Assembly (NCBI RefSeq): GCF_000004825.1
Contig: NW_008805086.1
Span: forward strand, 558,001-622,000
Source: Heterostelium album PN500
Taxonomy: Eukaryota; Evosea; Eumycetozoa; Acytosteliales; Acytosteliaceae
DNA length: 64,000 nt
Reading direction: 5' to 3'
Shown: in pieces, positions 22,740 through 32,108 of the stretch
Layout: each line of letters begins with the position of its first letter
Position numbering within the stretch: the stretch's first letter is position 1
Made by a program: the position numbers and the translations under genes
The notes under the pieces: generated by a model
What the model was told of the DNA's origin: nothing
Seen by the model: the letters and a program-made list of their open reading frames with translations, nothing else
Databases searched by the model: none

Positions 22740-23461
22740 ATGAGAGTTCCAACATCTAAATGTGTAGTTGTCGGTGATTCTGAAGTTGGTAAGACTTGTC
22801 TTTTAGTTAGTTATACAACGGGTGGAATATTGCCTGATTGTCATATTACAGTATGTATATTAAACATGTTGTTTACATTCATATGTATTGATTTAATTTC
22901 TTTAGGTATTTGATAACTATACTTCAAATTTAAATGTAGATGGTAAACCTTATGCAATTAATCTATGGGATACATATATATCGAATTCCGATACAAACAA
23001 CTTGACAAGACTTACTTATTTTCAAACCGATATCTTTTTATTATGTTTTTCAGTGATATCTCCTTCGTCTTTTGAAAATATATCATCAAAGGTATCGTAT
23101 TTATAAATATATCATTTCTTACATTTAGTTTATTTATATTACATTTCACTTTTAGTGGATTCCAGAACTTAATGAACATCTTTACAATAATGAAACCAAA
23201 CAAAATGTATCGATTATTTTAGTTGGAACTAAAGTTGATTTACGTGATAACGATGAAGTGATCGCACTTCTTAAAACAAAGAATATGCAACCAATAACAT
23301 ATGATCAAGGTCTCAATAAAATGAAAGAAATCAATGCATCTCTATATATAGAGTGTTCAGGACGAACACATACCAATGTTAAAGAATTGTTCGATGAAGT
23401 AGTAAGAAAAACTTTAAAACCGAACCAGAAATCAAAGAAGAAACAATGTTTTATCATGTGA
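22740..23461 (+). CDS. Diverged Rac-like GTPase, switch II motif lost
   Basis: 200-aa Rho/Rac relative in three exons: 22740-22850, 22906-23091 and 23156-23461. Exon 2 is the same length (186 bp) as in the Rac at 20438, so it is a clear tandem paralog. G1 is 'GDSEVGKT' (Ala of GAVGKT changed to Glu), and switch I keeps the key Thr ('HITVFDNYTSN'). The G3/switch II motif DTAGQEEYD is replaced by 'DTYISNSDTNN', so the catalytic Gln and the invariant Gly are gone. G4 'VGTKVD' is intact and G5 is 'ECSGR'. The C-terminus is polybasic with CaaX 'CFIM' (Met, favouring farnesylation), unlike the Leu-ended parent. The frame is intact over all exons, so it is probably expressed, but GTP hydrolysis is likely absent or altered. 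Confidence 0.88.
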
Positions 23462-24115
23462 TACCATCTTAAAATAAGACAATTAAACCTACTTTATAAT
23501 GTAACACTACAGGCCAACAAAACATAACAAAACATATTAAAAGATCAAAAAAAATTGTACAATTACTGTTAAAATAAACAAATTGATTAGTAAATAGTTA
23601 TATTCACTTTTACAAATAAAAAGTTTAAAATGTATTATACATTTTTAATAAATAATATTTTTAGTAATATTTTAAAGTTTATTACAAATAAGTATGAATT
23701 TATTACTTTTTTGACCAACAATAAACTATTAAATTGTTTTAAATATGAGTAAATAAAATTTAGAACAACCACATTTTAAAAAAGTAATAATAAAATATTA
23801 TCTGTATCCAATCATTTTAAAATTGCTTACAAAAAAAAATATATAAACAAAAAAAAGATATATATTAATCATTTTATTAAATATAACGTTGTAATATATG
23901 ATTATAAATGATGTAATATCTATCATTATTATATATCAATGATCTTTTTATTATTAGACACAAATCAACAGGTTACAATTTAGTAACACTATATTCGTTT
24001 GTAATGAAGAATCAAAGCATTTAAAGAATCTATTTAAACAATGACTTTCATTACTTTTAAATCATTCAAAATAATATATTTATAGTAAAATAGTTTTATA
24101 AATAGATAATATAAA
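23462..24115. other. Intergenic spacer entering right repeat arm
   Basis: The first 190 bp are unique 3' flank of the diverged Rac. From about 23652 the sequence matches the left arm (inverted), and from about 23723 also the third CBM49 unit. It carries the CBM49 promoter, with 'GGTTACAATTTAGTAACAC' and 'TATAAATAGATAATATAAA' just before the start codon. Confidence 0.6.
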
Positions 24116-24583
24116 ATGAAGATTGCTTTATTCTCATTGTTATTTGTCGCTTTGACATGTTTATCAGCAGTAAACTCAACATTCATTGTTGGAACATGTG
24201 ATTCAAGCAAATGTGGTGCTGGTCAAGTTTGTATCTGTGAGGGTGGTGTCAGTCATTGTGTTTTGTTGGATCAATGTCATGATGTTGCAATCGTTCAAAC
24301 CATTGAACGTAGTTGGGTTGAGAATGGTCAATCATTCACTTTGTACCGTGTCCATGTCTTCAACTATGGTCCAAGAACATTGAAGATACATCGCTCAATT
24401 CAAACCGATTGCACTTTGGATCCACGTGATCAAAGTTCAGTTTGGAACATCGAATATCACAATGGATTCTTCTCACTTCCATCCTATGGTCAAGGTATTG
24501 CCACTGGTAAAGAATTTGTCTTTGGATACATCGATCGTGGAATGCGTTCTCCAAATCTTTTCATCCGTGCTCTCCAATATTAA
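24116..24583 (+). CDS. Secreted CBM49 carbohydrate-binding protein, copy 3 (155 aa)
   Basis: Same design as the other two copies (signal peptide, Cys-rich linker, CBM49) but with one local change. The stretch 'TLKNIAIQTDC' reads 'TLKIHRSIQTDC', one residue longer, caused by compensating small insertions within about 15 bp that keep the frame. All other residues match. The altered spot is in a predicted beta strand of the CBM49 fold, so binding could be affected. It lies in the right inverted-repeat arm, upstream of the 286-aa gene on the same strand. Confidence 0.92.
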   Translation: MKIALFSLLFVALTCLSAVNSTFIVGTCDSSKCGAGQVCICEGGVSHCVLLDQCHDVAIVQTIERSWVENGQSFTLYRVHVFNYGPRTLKIHRSIQTDCTLDPRDQSSVWNIEYHNGFFSLPSYGQGIATGKEFVFGYIDRGMRSPNLFIRALQY

Positions 24584-25008
24584 ATAAATATGTTAATAGA
24601 ATTCTAATATTCAAATAAATTAAATTAAATTTCTAATATTTTTTATAAAATAAATGCCCAAAAATGAGACCAAATTTTTTTTTTTTCTTTGAAGATAATT
24701 CTTTTTTTTTTGATGATCAATTCATTTTACAAATATTTAATTATTCCTTTATTTTATTATTATGTTAGATCTGAGAAATAGATAGAAATAATGTAATAAT
24801 AATATTCTCTATTTTTATTTTATTCTTTTATCATTCCTTGATTAAAGAATGTAATACTGTATTGCTCAAATATGTTATAAACCTATAAACTATAAATAGT
24901 TAATGATTGATCAACTTATTTCATTCAAAAACAACAAATCAAATCAAATCAAATAATATCTATTATTTATTAAATATCAACAACTATTATCAAACAAATA
25001 AAACAACA
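24584..25008. other. Spacer inside right inverted-repeat arm
   Basis: Non-coding A/T-rich mirror of 16087-16511, nearly identical. It holds the CBM49 3' end and the promoter of the 286-aa gene, including the 'GATTAAAGAATGTAATACTG' block and a CAAATCAAATCAAATCAAA leader. The open frame upstream of ATG 25009 uses a non-ATG start and is A/T-only. Confidence 0.65.
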
Positions 25009-25869
25009 ATGCCATTCCCATTAGTAGCAAGAAAGAACTTGAAGGAGAAAGAACCAGCTTTGGCCAAATACTCAAAGGAAATTGCTGACCTGGTTGGTCA
25101 AGAATGGGAATATCAATTCGATTTAGATGGTTTCTCAAACTATTTGGAAGGAAAGACATTCTCATGTTACTCCAAAGAAGCACCAGGAACATTCTTATAC
25201 TCTCAAGTGATGGAAGCACTTCGTGATGCTCTCAAACAATTCTTGAATGGCGAGAACCCAACCTTTAGAAAAGAAGCACTTTTGGATGCCGTTTCTGCCA
25301 AGAAGGTCATTATCACAGTCGACACTGATGAAACCAACAAATATGAATACTATCGTCTCAGATTCGATGGCGGAGTCATGACAATCCTCTTCAAATGTCC
25401 AGTGAACTCACCAAATTCCTCACACTTCAAGATCATTGAATCACTCCCAGGTGCTGGTGGATATCCATTCGAAGTCGCACTCGAAATGACCAGACTTCAA
25501 CCAAGATTCGACAACTACTTGAGCAACCTCTCAAAAGCAACCGGACAAACATGGTCATTGATGGAACCAGAAGTTGCACTAAAGTTATTCCAATCATTCA
25601 ATGCAGATCACCAAAAATCATTCGCAGGAATGTATTTAGATGCATTGGAGAAGACCTCTGGCAATATCATCAATCGTGTCAAAGATGAAATGGTCAAAGA
25701 AGCATTCGCTGAGAAAGTACCAAATGCCACACTCACTTTCGTTTGGAAGAGCACTCAAACCAACTGTGATTGTATTTACGAGTATGTCAATGGTGGATTG
25801 GTTGTATCTTTGAGATACCAAGGTTTTTGCAATGTCTCAAGAGATTATGACTTTGAAAGAGATCTTTAA
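25009..25869 (+). CDS. Unknown 286-aa protein, inverted-repeat copy 2
   Basis: Nearly identical to the minus-strand gene at 15226-16086 (three residue differences). Start chosen at 'MPFPLVARKNLKEKEP', where codon use turns gene-like (AAC, TTC, GTC). No signal peptide, TM or recognisable catalytic motif. The 'EWEYQFDLDGFSNYLEGK' N-terminal part and the 'SLPGAGGYPFEVALEMTRLQ' middle look like a folded soluble domain. Near-identity of the two proteins, together with nearly identical spacers, argues for a young duplication or ongoing conversion rather than selection alone. Confidence 0.85.
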   Translation: MPFPLVARKNLKEKEPALAKYSKEIADLVGQEWEYQFDLDGFSNYLEGKTFSCYSKEAPGTFLYSQVMEALRDALKQFLNGENPTFRKEALLDAVSAKKVIITVDTDETNKYEYYRLRFDGGVMTILFKCPVNSPNSSHFKIIESLPGAGGYPFEVALEMTRLQPRFDNYLSNLSKATGQTWSLMEPEVALKLFQSFNADHQKSFAGMYLDALEKTSGNIINRVKDEMVKEAFAEKVPNATLTFVWKSTQTNCDCIYEYVNGGLVVSLRYQGFCNVSRDYDFERDL

Positions 25870-26102
25870 ACAAACAAATCAATCATTCATCCACTCATCA
25901 AACGATAGACAAATCAGTCATCAACGTAAAACTTTATTGAATAAATAAAATAAATATAAAACCTTTATAAAACAAAATGATATTCTATTTTTTATTCGAA
26001 TACTTATATAGATTGTACTATTGTTTGAAAAATTCAAATGGATATTTTTACGCATATTGAATAAATCATGAAATGAATTAGATTATTTATTTGACTTTAG
26101 TT

Positions 26103-28274
26103 CTAACCAATTTTATAATTATTGTCTTTAACATAATTGTATACCGTTCTGTATCCCTTTCTATTGGCAAGTGAGGATGAAAGTGAGGAACAGATCTTCT
26201 CGCTCTGAAGTGAACCAAGATATTTTACCATGGGAAATTGTCCAAATTGCAAAGCAAAATCAAATGCTCTATTAATTATATCTTGACTAACAGTTAACTG
26301 AATTCTTTCCAATAAGAACTTAAGAACATCCAATTGTCCACCAGAAGCAACTTTAAAAATGATATCTTTTGTTAACAAATTTGGAAATCGATCATATATG
26401 AAATGATATGATTCAAGACATTTGAAAGGATGTTTAATGGGACCGGTATGGACCAGTTTGAGTTCTTCATATAAATAGGTTGCCATTTCTATATCACCAA
26501 TGTCCAATGCGTTCTTAATTGAATCTGAATGAAATGTGCTGGGTAGGAACTTACGCACTCTACAACCTAACATTCTATCTGCATGCTGATATTTATGTTG
26601 ATACTTTATCAACAACTTGAGCATATCTATATCACCACTTCTGACCACTGGTCTAATATCCAATCGAAACGTTGTTTTGCTTTCGATCAGCAGCTGTTCA
26701 ACGACATCATAGAGACCAATCAACTCGATCCTATTCACATTCAAACAAAGACTCATGATTTCTTCAAGGTCGTTTGGACAAATCCTAATAAGATATCTGA
26801 TCATGTCGATGTGTACATTGGAGAATGCATTCCGAATAATGGATTTATAATTCGTAACTTTGTTACTAACATGTTGGTGAATATACTTGATGAATTCGAA
26901 CTGTTTGTAGCTAGCTGCATAATTAAAGTGAAGAGAATTGATATCACATAGACCAAGTTGGTGAATAGTTTTGAAGGCGTGTAATCTACCGAGTACAATG
27001 ACATCAAGAATCTGGGATGGTCTCTCTATCTTGTAGAATACTTTCATTTCTCTAAACAAGTAATAAATGATCTCTGGGTAGTCATAGTTGAACACTTTGT
27101 TTATCGCTGAGTCAATTACAATTAAAGGATGGGAGAATAGATACTTTACAATATCGATATGTCCAAAACTTGCAGCATTGATCAGTGCAACTTGAAGTTG
27201 ATCTTTTATACTATCGATAAAATTGGCACATAAGAATTGAACCACTGAAAGATGACCGTTTAAAGATGCTTGATTCAATGCTCTACCAGAACAACCTTCA
27301 CTTCTATTTCGAGATAACCATTCTACCGTTTCTAAATGACCATTTGCTGAAGCATTGTTCATCGCTGATCGATCACATCCTTCTGTTCTATTCTCGTGTA
27401 ACCACTTGACTAATTGGATGTTTCCATTGGTTGAAGCATAGATCATAGCTGCTTTCGAACATCCTTCAGTTCGATTCTCATGAAGCCATTTTACATTATC
27501 CAATCTATTGTGTTTTGATGCAAGATCAATCACCTTAAAGCAACTGGTTTGTGATTGATTCCTTGTGAATAACCATTCTAACGTTTCTAAGTCACCATAC
27601 TTTGCAACTGCTGCCACTGTATTATCTGATAGAATAGTGTTGTCTGGAATAAAACCAACTAGATATCTAACTATATCAAACTGCTTTCTACATGCTGCAT
27701 ATTCGATACTGCCAATCCAATCTATTGTTTTAAATTTCGATTGTAAATAGTCGACGATTTCAGTGTCACCATTAGATGCTATAATCTTTATAGTCAATTT
27801 TGATTGGTTTTCATTCAAAAATTGGCTGGACACACTTTTGAGAATTAAGTCTATCGTGGCTATATCTGTATTCTTAATAGCATTAAAAATGGAAGGAATG
27901 ATATCTTGGTCAGTTCTGTTATCCAACAGAAACTTGATGGTCTCTGTGCTACAACGCTCTTGCACTGCAAATGACAATACATCACTGGGCCAACTATCAT
28001 ACCGATATTGGTTTTGTACCACTTTGAGCAAAGGTAAATGATGAACTAATTTACGTATTGGTAAATTGTTGAGTGTAATAAAAGTATCGCCACTCTCCAT
28101 CAAAATAACCAGTTGATCAAAGTACTTATATGAAATTAGCGATTCATATCTTCTCTTTAACGTAGACCATGGGATAGAGTTAATATGCAAATAATTTATA
28201 TATCTAATAAAAGAGAATATCTTTCTCCATATTACTTTGTTATTATAAAATGATAATAATAATTCTTTATTCAT
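26103..28274 (-). CDS. Ankyrin-repeat protein (dictyostelid F-box/ankyrin type family)
   Basis: 723-aa single-exon gene. The N-terminal 50 residues ('NNKVIWRKIFSFIRYINYLH') form the helical head usual in the large dictyostelid ankyrin family. The rest is a run of ankyrin-type units, best seen in four consecutive copies around residues 255-345: 'VKWLHENRTEGCSKAAM', 'VKWLHENRTEGCDRSAM', 'VEWLSRNRSEGCSGRAL', with linkers 'A(S)xNGH(L/I)xxV(V/E)(W/Q)'. These domains mediate protein contacts, and some family members are linked to ubiquitin ligases through F-box-like heads (family knowledge, not shown here). It lies just outside the right repeat arm. Confidence 0.88.
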   Translation of the reverse strand: MNKELLLSFYNNKVIWRKIFSFIRYINYLHINSIPWSTLKRRYESLISYKYFDQLVILMESGDTFITLNNLPIRKLVHHLPLLKVVQNQYRYDSWPSDVLSFAVQERCSTETIKFLLDNRTDQDIIPSIFNAIKNTDIATIDLILKSVSSQFLNENQSKLTIKIIASNGDTEIVDYLQSKFKTIDWIGSIEYAACRKQFDIVRYLVGFIPDNTILSDNTVAAVAKYGDLETLEWLFTRNQSQTSCFKVIDLASKHNRLDNVKWLHENRTEGCSKAAMIYASTNGNIQLVKWLHENRTEGCDRSAMNNASANGHLETVEWLSRNRSEGCSGRALNQASLNGHLSVVQFLCANFIDSIKDQLQVALINAASFGHIDIVKYLFSHPLIVIDSAINKVFNYDYPEIIYYLFREMKVFYKIERPSQILDVIVLGRLHAFKTIHQLGLCDINSLHFNYAASYKQFEFIKYIHQHVSNKVTNYKSIIRNAFSNVHIDMIRYLIRICPNDLEEIMSLCLNVNRIELIGLYDVVEQLLIESKTTFRLDIRPVVRSGDIDMLKLLIKYQHKYQHADRMLGCRVRKFLPSTFHSDSIKNALDIGDIEMATYLYEELKLVHTGPIKHPFKCLESYHFIYDRFPNLLTKDIIFKVASGGQLDVLKFLLERIQLTVSQDIINRAFDFALQFGQFPMVKYLGSLQSEKICSSLSSSLANRKGYRTVYNYVKDNNYKIG

Positions 28275-28393
28275 AACTATCTAGATATAGATATATATAT
28301 ATATTGGAATAAATGGAATTTACAAAAAAAAAAAAAAGTTTGCAAGATATTCTGAATTTTGGACAATTTAACTGGGTGTTTTACCAACGATTA

Positions 28394-31300
28394 TTATTTA
28401 TTCTCAATTGATAATAGTTTTTGTTTTAACTTTAAAAGGGGTAATACAAAACCTTCAGAGGGTGGCAATGTTATACCCAAAATATTATGATTACTATTGT
28501 TATTATTATTATTTTCATTGTTGTTGGTATTATTGCTTGCTACTGGATCTGTTGATGAAGTAGTTATTGGTGTCTGTGTTGTGTTAAAGAAAGTATCTAT
28601 TCTATTCAATATGGTCTGTTTGTTTTCGTTGATGTGTTTGGTGATGATATCTGCAAATACGTGTGGTTTGTTGGAGTGATAGAATAGCAATGCCTCCAAT
28701 GTGAGTAGGTATGCCTCTTCGTTGTAGAGCGATGTATTTCTGATTCCTATTTTCGTGCCAATCTGTGCTTCGTATCCCGCTTCGAGGAAGTACGGTTCTT
28801 TACAACCGAGAATCAGACCTTGGATACTGATTAACACTTGCAAGAGATTCGACAAACCGGGCTGCCAAACTTCGTTTTTGTTGCCGTGCCACGTACCGAG
28901 CAGACTCAGACAAACATTGCCATTGACATAGAGATTGGGATGCAGTTTGAATGTAACGCTGTGATAGAATACCTTGGGTGGAACGAATGGGTATTGATTG
29001 GGCAAATAGATATCGAAAATGAAAACACCGTTCTCGTAGACGGTATCGCCTGGACCGACTATCAGTGCTTGCAACAGATTCATTCTCTCACTGTAGCCCT
29101 TAACGTAGATACCTTTTGGCAATGAAGTTTGCAACAATTTGATTTCCTTGTTGATTGCACTTAAAAATTTAGAAGTCATTGAAACTTTCTCGTTGAAAAA
29201 AGCATGATTATCTATTGATGTCAACAATTCAAATTCACCTCTTTCTTCATTGTTGTCATCAACTTCTACTTCTTCTTCCACTTTACTTGATTCTTCCAAT
29301 ACCTCTTTATCATTAACTTTAACATTATTATTATTATTACTATTATTACTATTACTATTATCTATACTATTACTATTGTTGTTGTTATTATCGTTGATTG
29401 ATAATCCAGCTAATCTTCCAATATCATCTTTATACTTTTTAATATAGTTTAAAACATTTTGAAGGAAACTGTTACCGGTTGTTTGATGCGCTTTGACCAG
29501 TTCATCCTCGTGATCCATCATTCTTCTTGCAACTTTACTGATGTTGGCTTCGTCGTTGATGTCATCTTCGTAGTCAGCAGGATCGTATGCATCCATTGTG
29601 TCGCTATCTTGATCGTCGTCGTCATCCACCTCTTCATCGTCTTGCTCGACGACAGCCAAATCCTGTGGATATAGAGTCTCCTCGCATCCATTGTTCCATC
29701 TGACAACGACCTGACAAGTCTCATTGGATTTACCGATGACCTGTCCAACTACGTCGGCCAATGGATTAATGCTAGCACTGTCTTTTCTCAGTACAAAGTC
29801 GGATTCATCGATATTATCATCTTCAATATACTCTATCAAATAGACCGATACATCCTCCTCCAATTCCACCGGCAACTCACTATCGCTCTTTGACTTCCAA
29901 TAAACTGAGCAAGTACGCTTCTCAGGGTTATACTGTTTGATGACACCCCACTTTGTTTTCTTCTCCTTCTCGGCAGGCTCTACCACATCACCCGGGAAGT
30001 AATCAGTCGATAGATTATCCACGCATGTCAAATCCAACGATGCCTCCAAAGTAACCAAACCATCTTGCCACAATATCTTATATTTTGTCTCTGTATACCA
30101 AACCATTCCACCCTGTTCAACACCTTCTTTATCTAAAATATACATATTAATTTAATTTAACGCAGTTCAAGTTAATATTTGTTGGTAATATTGTTATAGC
30201 CAATAGTACATACCTCTATATAAAACTGATTCACCCATAATAGAATAATCATAATCATCTTTAATTAAAATGACATCTTGTGTCTTTTGTTTTGGATTTG
30301 GTTCATCTGCATCTAAATCCTATTAATTTAAATGATAATGTTAGACAAATATTATATCCAGTAGAATGAAATTCAAATTGATTTAACATACGATATAGAA
30401 ATACCAATTGACATCGACATTGACAGATTTAACATCCATAATCAAACCTTTTCCTCTGACACTATTAACTATTTTACCTTTGCAAACCGATTCATCGTAT
30501 AGACCTTCCACTTTAATCATTTTACTCATTAAGAAATTTCCAACTAAATTTGGATCATCCAATGATTTTATCTTTAATTCAACTCTATCCTTTAATTATT
30601 ATTATTTATGAATAAAATATATATATGTTAATAACAGGATGCTGAATAATGATGATGGATATGATATTTAATGAATAATGGAATATGATTAATTTACCTC
30701 TGTAATACTACCTATAACTTTTGATTCTTGATCCATTACTAATACACCGTATTGATACTCGGTTGGTGGTCTTACATGATCGGTGGTAACGAACCAAGTC
30801 TCGTCAAAGGTTCGGGTTGTGTCGATCAGAGTATTCAGGAATTCAAAGGGTATTACGTGATAGGTCTTTTTCATTGAGAGAACCTTTCCGAGTTGTGCGC
30901 TATCACTCTGATTCCTCTGAACGTTGTCACCGATGTACAGTGTTCGATCGACCATCGTCAACTCGCTAAAGTCCAACTCGAGCAACGATCCATCCGGTTT
31001 CTGAATGAGAACACCACTGACTTGATTCTTGAATTTATAGGTATTGATTGTTTCGTCCATATCAACGAATGAATCACTATCCTCACTGTTTAAACTATCT
31101 TCATTTTCACAATCGTCGCCATCTTCTTCGTCGTCGTCGTCATCTTCATCATCTAACTCTTCATCTTCACTATCTTTATCATCTTTACCATCATCCTCTT
31201 CGTCATCATCATCTAAATTATCATTATCTTCCCAAGATAGTTTAGCAACAACACCAAATTCTTGAGACTGATGAGTAGGATTTATAAATGTAACAATATC

Positions 31301-31478
31301 CTCTTTAAATATATTCTAAAATGATAGATTCATTAGTAAAATAACCATGATGAAACAATTAGGTGATAATTAAAAATAAACATACTCTTTCAACTTTGGT
31401 AGTTTCTGCCTGTTGCTGTTGCTGTTGCTGTGGTTGTATTATTTTCGAAGTTGATGAATTATCATCATTTGTACTCAT
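28394..31478 (-). CDS. UBE2O-type ubiquitin-conjugating enzyme (E2/E3 hybrid)
   Basis: 917-aa protein from five exons: 31478-31386, 31315-30698, 30589-30392, 30319-30214 and 30132-28394, all phases consistent. N-terminal part: poly-Gln, then a very acidic Asp/Glu/Ser tract, then SH3-like beta repeats that resemble the UBE2O CR1/CR2 regions ('YGVVKQYNPEKR'-like and 'GQVIGKSNETCQVVVRW'). A UBC domain fills about residues 660-815, with 'YPFVPPKVFYHS' and active-site Cys near 746 in 'GNVCLSLLGTW', followed by 'WQPGLSNLLQVLISIQGLI'. UBE2O enzymes act as combined E2 and E3, multi-monoubiquitinating orphan or misassembled proteins (family knowledge). Asn-rich low-complexity loops flank the UBC domain. 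Confidence 0.92.
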
Positions 31479-32108
31479 TATTTGTTTATTAAATCTCTGT
31501 TTTTGTTTAATATAAAAAGTGAGATACTACTATTATAATAAAATCAATTGACAATAATTATATATATATAATACTAAACAATATATAAAAATAAGTCTAA
31601 AATCAGTCAACTTTATTTTTTGTTCGTAATTTTTTTTTAAATTTAAATTTCTTATAAAAGTAATTTTTTTTTTAATAAAAAATTTAGATTAAGTTTATAC
31701 AATACCAAATCTTTGGTTGTTTAATAATAAACACTGGTGAAAAAGAATAGGCTAAGCGATCGATTGAAGAGGATCTTTAAGTTCCTGAAATGGCTGTGCT
31801 ACATTAAAGAAGATACAGCCGCTTGGGAGAAGAAGATAACTGTCCATATAGGTATCCTGTCAACGCTATTTATCCAGAAATTGAAGTTTTAATCCATATG
31901 CCTTTGATGTGTATTTATCGATGATAATAAAGTCAATTGAATTTTAAAAATACATGAATATTACAGTGAATTAGCTGTACATTCATCACTAATTAATCAT
32001 CATTCATTATAATCAGACTTGTTTATTCAATAATAATAAACTTTGAATATTTTAAAAACTAATAATACATTTATTTGTTTTGTTTTTTGCTCTGTTAACA
32101 TTTAAGTA
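31479..32108. other. Intergenic, with a GC-richer coding-like patch
   Basis: Most is A/T-rich flank. Between about 31731 and 31892 the composition changes abruptly to coding-like sequence (described separately). The remaining parts show nothing. Confidence 0.5.
31731..31892 (+). pseudogene. Orphan coding-like fragment (53 codons, no ATG)
   Basis: An open frame on the plus strand reads '...NRLSDRLKRIFKFLKWLCYI', then 'KEDTAAWEKKITVHIGILST', and ends at TAA 31890-31892. Base composition and codon use (CTG, GTC, ATC, GCC) are gene-like and unlike both flanks. There is no start codon and no AG acceptor near its left end, so it looks like the 3' remnant of a lost gene or a displaced exon. No family recognised. 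Confidence 0.35.

Larger units (their letters stand above)
23652..25979. repeat. Right arm of the ~2.3-kb inverted duplication
   Basis: Reverse-complement counterpart of 15117-17450. It contains CBM49 copy 3, a 425-bp spacer and the second 286-aa gene in head-to-tail order. The outer end is sharp at 'CCTTTATAAAACAAAATG' (25979), after which the two flanks differ completely. Differences from the left arm are scattered single bases and small indels, somewhat more in the 3' tail after the 286-aa stop. Confidence 0.9.

Noticed and set aside
30225-30245. CCCATAA motif resembling the upstream element of dictyostelid small RNA genes
   Set aside because: It lies inside an exon of the UBE2O-type gene and encodes part of that protein on the other strand, with no RNA-like structure downstream.
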